Below are positions 59,539 to 64,000 of a stretch of DNA of 64,000 nucleotides, one piece after another. The stretch is taken from NCBI GenBank assembly GCA_020629955.1, contig JAHDCI010000002.1, positions 20,995 to 84,994 of the forward strand, given 5' to 3'. The DNA is from Myxococcota bacterium. GTDB taxonomy: Bacteria; Myxococcota_A; Polyangia; Polyangiales; Houyiibacteriaceae. The notes below the pieces were generated by a model, which saw only the letters and a program-made list of their open reading frames with translations, made no database searches and was not told the DNA's origin. A program made the translations under genes and the position numbers. The number at the start of each line of letters is the position of its first letter. The first letter of the stretch is position 1.

Positions 59539-60216
59539 CTACAAAAGATGTCCCGTCTTGACCCATATCAAACACCCTTCGGTGGAAAACGGGGTGTGAA
59601 TCGAATCGGAAGGATTTCGCAACCAGGTGCCTTCCGGGTACTGGCCGTGCTCGTCTTCGAATGTGCCCTCGAGGACCAGAATTTCCTCGCCGCCATAGTG
59701 GCGATGTTTCCGAAAGACAGTGCCCGGCGCCCACCGAACCAGAGCGACCGATTCGGTTCCATGTTGATGAAGGGGGAGCACGCTGAGTCCATCGACAAGA
59801 CCGGGAACAAATTCTCGCTCGTGCGTTGGAATCGCAAACTGCACCCGATCGTCTTCGGCATGCTGATGGAGCTTCACGAAAATCGTGCAGCCGTCTTTCG
59901 AGAACGGAGCGTGCGAGGAGCCGATGGGATTTCGAAGGTAGGTCCCGGGGCCGTAGTGACCGGTTTCATCGGAGAAGATGCCCTCGAGCACCAAGATCTC
60001 TTCTCCGCCGCCATGCACGTGCGTAGGAAACTCGGACCCGGGTGCGTAGCGCACGACCGACGTTGCACGCGCGACCTCGCCGCCGATTCGATCGAGCCGT
60101 TTCCGGTCGACCCCCTGCGCCGGGGATGGGCTCCATTTTTCCTCCGAGAGGTAAACGAGCGCGCGTTCTCCAAAATTGCTTCGAATCGTCGTCTCAGAAG
60201 GGAGGGCGCTGTCCAT
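59539..60216 (-). CDS. Double-cupin ChrR-like protein
   Basis: Two repeats 'GSEFPTHVHGGGEEILVLEGIFSDETGHYGPGTYLRNPIGSSHAPFS' and 'GTVFRKHRHYGGEEILVLEGTFEDEHGQYPEGTWLRNPSDSIHTPFS'. Confidence 0.88.
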   Translation of the reverse strand: MDSALPSETTIRSNFGERALVYLSEEKWSPSPAQGVDRKRLDRIGGEVARATSVVRYAPGSEFPTHVHGGGEEILVLEGIFSDETGHYGPGTYLRNPIGSSHAPFSKDGCTIFVKLHQHAEDDRVQFAIPTHEREFVPGLVDGLSVLPLHQHGTESVALVRWAPGTVFRKHRHYGGEEILVLEGTFEDEHGQYPEGTWLRNPSDSIHTPFSTEGCLIWVKTGHLL

Positions 60217-60245
60217 ATCAATCCTACGATCGCACCGACTCCGCG

Positions 60246-61157
60246 TTACGCAAGCGAGTCTTCGAGAGCGTTCCAGAGCGCTCGTACGACGGGGCTCTCT
60301 CGCAGGTCGGGATGGGTGACCAGGTAGATGGGGTGGGGAATCAAGCGACCAAAAAGCCGGACAAGATGAGGGTCCCGTTCGCCGACCAGGTCGAGCACTG
60401 CACCCACCGCCACCCCGCCACGCACGAGGGCGAGTGTCGCCGTGCCGGAATCGCAGCGGTAAGGCAGCGCAGAAGGGTCCATCCCCATGGAGCGAGCCGC
60501 TTCCACGAAAAATGGCACTCGATCTGGCCCGACGCATCGATGCTGCGGGAGATCTTCGAGCGACTCCGGGCGACCATGCTCGGATAGGTAGTCCCGCGAA
60601 GCGTAGAGCGAGGTACCGGTCTCACCGATCTTCTTCGCGATGAGATCGAGCCCCTCGGGCCGAAACATACGAATCGCAATATCGGCTTCGCGTCTTCCAA
60701 TGTCCGCTCTGTGCGCGCCGATCGACAAATCCACCGCGACATTCGGATGACGGGAAGCGAGCAGTTTGAGCGCTGGCGGAACGATCGTTGAAGCCACTCC
60801 ATCGGTCACGCTCAGTCGCACCCGGCCGCGGATCTCGACTCGTCCAGATTCGACGGCGCGCCCCAGCGAGAGAACTTCGTGTTCAAGTCGCTCCGCGCTG
60901 GCGAGCGCTCGTTTGCCAGCGTCCGTCCACGAGATCCCTTGCGTCGTGCGAATCAAAAGGGACTCCCCGATGGACTCCTCCAAACGCTGAAGCCTTCGAC
61001 CGAGAGTCGGCTGACTGAGCCCCGCCGCCTCGGCGGCGCTTCGCAGGGAGGGCTGCGATCGCAGCAATAAAAGCAGTCGTAAATCGTCCCAGTTGCAATC
61101 CATCGGACGAGAAGAATACACGAATAAACGATTCATTTTCGAATCACGATGGTGCAT
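60246..61157 (-). CDS. LysR-family transcriptional regulator
   Basis: 'LLLLRSQPSLRSAAEAAGLSQPTLGRRLQRLEESIGESLLIRTTQG'; start may be MDCNWDD further in; divergent from 61202. Confidence 0.93.
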   Translation of the reverse strand: MHHRDSKMNRLFVYSSRPMDCNWDDLRLLLLLRSQPSLRSAAEAAGLSQPTLGRRLQRLEESIGESLLIRTTQGISWTDAGKRALASAERLEHEVLSLGRAVESGRVEIRGRVRLSVTDGVASTIVPPALKLLASRHPNVAVDLSIGAHRADIGRREADIAIRMFRPEGLDLIAKKIGETGTSLYASRDYLSEHGRPESLEDLPQHRCVGPDRVPFFVEAARSMGMDPSALPYRCDSGTATLALVRGGVAVGAVLDLVGERDPHLVRLFGRLIPHPIYLVTHPDLRESPVVRALWNALEDSLA

Positions 61158-61201
61158 TTTTCAATATTCCCGTTCCTACCTGGCTTGTCCATATTGGGCT
61201 C

Positions 61202-62212
61202 ATGACAACAAAAACGAATCATCGTGAAGCAATCATTGGACTGGGACGGGTCGTCGTTCTGGGAGCGAGCGGGGGACTCGGCGATGCTTTTGCACGGACC
61301 GCACTCGCCAAAGGGCACGGGGTCCGAGTGCTGGCGAGAGACCCGGAGCGGCTCAGCACAGACATCCGCATGGGGTGCGAAGTCGTGGTCGGTGATGCGA
61401 ACAACACGAAGGTACTGGAAGACGTCACTCGAGACGCGAGCGTCGTTCTTCACGCGATCAATCTACCTTATCCGGATTGGGATCCAGCAATGAGGGAGCT
61501 GAGCGTGAAGATCGCGAACGCGACATTTCAAAACGGCGCGACGTTGCTCTTCCCCGGAAACGTCTACGGGTTGAAGCTCGGCAGTTCCCTCGCGGAAGAG
61601 GGCTCAGAGGCAACGCCCGCACTGAGTAAAAAGGGAGCGCTTCGAAGGGCCATCGAAGAGGACCTGCAAACGCGCGCGAAGGCACAGTCGGGGCAGGTCA
61701 TCGTTCTCCGGGCGGGCGACTTTTTCGGAGGTATCGGGGACAAGTCCTGGAATGCCGCGTTAACCGAAGACGCCCTCAAGGGGAAGGCCATCCGTTACGG
61801 AAGCGCCAAACTCGATACGCCGCATGCTTGGGCCTATCTCCCTGACTTTGTGGCGGCACTTCTCGAGCTCGCACAAAAGCGAGCTTCACTTTCGCAGTTC
61901 GAGGTCTTTCATTTCGAAGGCCACACCTTGACCGGTCGACAATGGGCGGATGCGGTTCGGGAAGCTCTCGGCGACCCAGAACGTCCCGTAAAGCCTCTCG
62001 CGTGGCACTGGTTCGGTTTGCTCCGTCCCTTCGTCCCGATGATTCGCGAGCTATGGGAGATGCGCTATCTCTTTGACGAAGAGCTCACGCTGAGTGGCGA
62101 CAAGCTGCGCGCGGTGTTGCCAGCGCTCCACCATACACCGCTTCCGGAAGCGATGGCTCATGCGCTCGAACTCCAAGGTCTCGAAAGGAGTTGGGCAGAG
62201 GCCGCACAATAA
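61202..62212 (+). CDS. NAD(P)-dependent epimerase/dehydratase (extended SDR)
   Basis: 'VVVLGASGGLGDAFARTALAKGHGVRVLARDPERL', 'LLFPGNVYGLK'. Confidence 0.88.
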   Translation: MTTKTNHREAIIGLGRVVVLGASGGLGDAFARTALAKGHGVRVLARDPERLSTDIRMGCEVVVGDANNTKVLEDVTRDASVVLHAINLPYPDWDPAMRELSVKIANATFQNGATLLFPGNVYGLKLGSSLAEEGSEATPALSKKGALRRAIEEDLQTRAKAQSGQVIVLRAGDFFGGIGDKSWNAALTEDALKGKAIRYGSAKLDTPHAWAYLPDFVAALLELAQKRASLSQFEVFHFEGHTLTGRQWADAVREALGDPERPVKPLAWHWFGLLRPFVPMIRELWEMRYLFDEELTLSGDKLRAVLPALHHTPLPEAMAHALELQGLERSWAEAAQ

Positions 62213-62294
62213 GGACGAGCCAGGAAAGACGAGCCAGGAAGGACGAAGACTGGAAAGGGTGGTCGAAGAAACACCCACCTGCGGAGCAACGCGC

Positions 62295-63746
62295 TCAGCC
62301 GCCCCCCGGCTTCACAACGAGGAAGTAGTAGGCAGCGCCAGCGCCCGCCAAGAGGAGCAAAAGAAGAAGGCCAATCAGACCGCCCTTTCCGCCACCTTCA
62401 GAACTCCCGGTCACGACCGTCTCTTGCGATGGACGCACATCCAAATCTCGGGAAGGTCTCTCCGGCGCTGGACTCTCATCGAGCTTCACGGGCTCTTCAC
62501 CGGGCTCGGATACGCGCGCTTCTGGCTCGTCCGGGAGCGGCACTTCTTCGGAGACGTCCAACAAAGGTTCGACGCCGGATTCGAGCCACTTCGGTTTGCT
62601 CGAACGCTGCGACGTCGCGCTATCGAGCGCCCCGGCGACATCCGCATCGTCGGAAAACCAATCGGCCGGATTCTCGAAGGCGCCAGCGTCAAGCGGCTGA
62701 GCGCCGACATCTTCATCGCTCGGACGCGCGTCGGGCGACGAGACATCATCGAGCGAGGTGAATCGAAGGAGCTCCTCTTGAATCAACTTGTCGATGATCG
62801 ACTGCTGTGAGGAGAGATCACCAGAGCTCTTCTTATCCGACTCCTTCGTCTGTTTGACGAGGTCCGCGATATCGTAGCTCGTGACTTTCAGCTGATGACT
62901 GAAGAGATAGTCTGCCAGCGCGTCACCGAAGTCCCGAGCGGTCTGATAGCGCTCGTTCGGATCGCTCGTGAGCGACTTCGCAAGAACCGCCTCAAACTCT
63001 GCGTCGATTTCGGGATTGAGCCGAGAGAGCGAAGGAACCTCCGCCTTTTGAACGAGCTTGACCGTGGCGTAGTCGGTCTCGCCGAGAAAGAGACGTCGAC
63101 CGGCGACCATCTCCCAGAGTACAACGCCCACGGCAAAAACGTCCGCACGTGCGTCGACGGTTTCGCCACGCGCCGCCTCGGGCGAAAGGTAGGCGAACTT
63201 GCCCTTTACAACGCCCGGGTCGGTCTTTTCGAGCTGCGTCGTCGCCTTCGCGAGGCCGAAGTCCGTGACCTTCACCTCACCACGCTTACTGATCAGGATG
63301 TTCGGCGGCGAGATGTCGCGATGAACGATATTGAGCTCTTGATCGTCGTCGTCGACGAGTTCGTGGGCGTAGCTGAGCCCGCGGCACGTATCCATGCAGA
63401 TCTTCACCGCATGTTTGAGCGGAACCTGCAGCCCTTGCTGACGAAGATTCTCGACAATCTTCTTCAGGTTCACGCCATCGATGTACTCCATGACGATGAA
63501 GAAGGTTCCGTCGGCCGCACCGATGTCGAAAACGGAGACGATATTCGCGTGGTTCAGGCGCGCACCAAGGCGGGCCTCATCGAGAAACATCCCGATGAAG
63601 TTCTCGTTCTCGGCGAGATGAGGAAGGACTCGCTTGATGGCGACCTTCTTCTTAAAGCCCTGAACGCTCTGAGCTTCGCCGATGAAGACCTCGGCCATGC
63701 CTCCCGCTTCGAGGCGCTTAATGACGCGATATCGCTGTTCAGCCAT
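62295..63746 (-). CDS. Transmembrane Ser/Thr protein kinase
   Basis: 'YRVIKRLEAGGMAEVFIGEA', 'VAIKRVLPHLAENENFIGMFLDEARLGARLNHANIV', 'NIVHRDISPPNILIS', 'VTDFGLAKA'; C-terminal TM 'LIGLLLLLLLAGAGAAYYFLV'. Confidence 0.96.
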   Translation of the reverse strand: MAEQRYRVIKRLEAGGMAEVFIGEAQSVQGFKKKVAIKRVLPHLAENENFIGMFLDEARLGARLNHANIVSVFDIGAADGTFFIVMEYIDGVNLKKIVENLRQQGLQVPLKHAVKICMDTCRGLSYAHELVDDDDQELNIVHRDISPPNILISKRGEVKVTDFGLAKATTQLEKTDPGVVKGKFAYLSPEAARGETVDARADVFAVGVVLWEMVAGRRLFLGETDYATVKLVQKAEVPSLSRLNPEIDAEFEAVLAKSLTSDPNERYQTARDFGDALADYLFSHQLKVTSYDIADLVKQTKESDKKSSGDLSSQQSIIDKLIQEELLRFTSLDDVSSPDARPSDEDVGAQPLDAGAFENPADWFSDDADVAGALDSATSQRSSKPKWLESGVEPLLDVSEEVPLPDEPEARVSEPGEEPVKLDESPAPERPSRDLDVRPSQETVVTGSSEGGGKGGLIGLLLLLLLAGAGAAYYFLVVKPGGG

Positions 63747-64000
63747 GGGGAGATTCGTTCACTTTCAACCGGTCGCGATAATGCGCCTTTTCCACCGGAA
63801 GCACAAGGTTCTGCAGAGCTTTGGTCGACTTCGGTTCGAGCGAAAGCCTTGATTTTGCAACATTCCAGGATGACTGCGCTTTTTCCCTCATAAAGAGGAA
63901 CAATTCGATGACGTTTCCCGGCGCTTGCCGAGAGGTTGTTTGATTGAGGATCATGACGAGCAGGTGACGTTTGCCCGAATCGACTCGACGGGTGAAAGGG

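Noticed and set aside
59515-59540. CTAGCAGGTTGTCGCC similar to a family B end
   Set aside because: No partner end or shared interior sequence found.
62213-62250. Short direct repeats GACGAGCCAGGAA
   Set aside because: Only two imperfect units; no evident function.

Overview
64-kb window of GC-rich chromosome, protein-dense. The family content (DxDxDG-rich lipoproteins, a MopE-like motif, a MYXO-CTERM-like tail, HEAT/kinase fusions, a pilin with a 'GDLDGDGT' motif) suggests a Myxococcota/deltaproteobacterial relative; this is inference. No rRNA, tRNA or CRISPR array was seen. The most notable locus is 2.48-16.29 kb. It is a six-gene co-directional cassette in which every junction overlaps, four of them by ATGA. 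It encodes a duplicated CapC/PgsC-like membrane protein, a large membrane-anchored protein, a PghP/N-formylglutamate-amidohydrolase-like putative lipoprotein, a 1365-aa envelope protein with a beta-barrel-like C-terminus, a 58-aa ORF, and a HEAT-CapB/PgsB-like Mur-ligase fusion. It looks like a Gram-negative version of the poly-gamma-glutamate (or related amide polymer) synthesis/export machine, with components not found in the Bacillus cap/pgs operons. Other highlights: a 2464-aa lipoprotein-type RHS/YD protein with an AT-richer C-terminal tip carrying a His...Cys clan-CD-like signature; two unrelated families of ~165-bp CTAG-bounded palindromic MITE-like repeats, whose terminal CTAG in two copies forms the stop codon of a neighbouring gene; a five-Kazal-domain secreted protein; a perfect 28-bp palindrome abutting a start codon; and PurE with a histone-like basic tail. 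The remainder is mostly ordinary (OPT transporter, polA, tgt-queA, ABC exporter with response regulator, amidase, kinases, LysR regulators).
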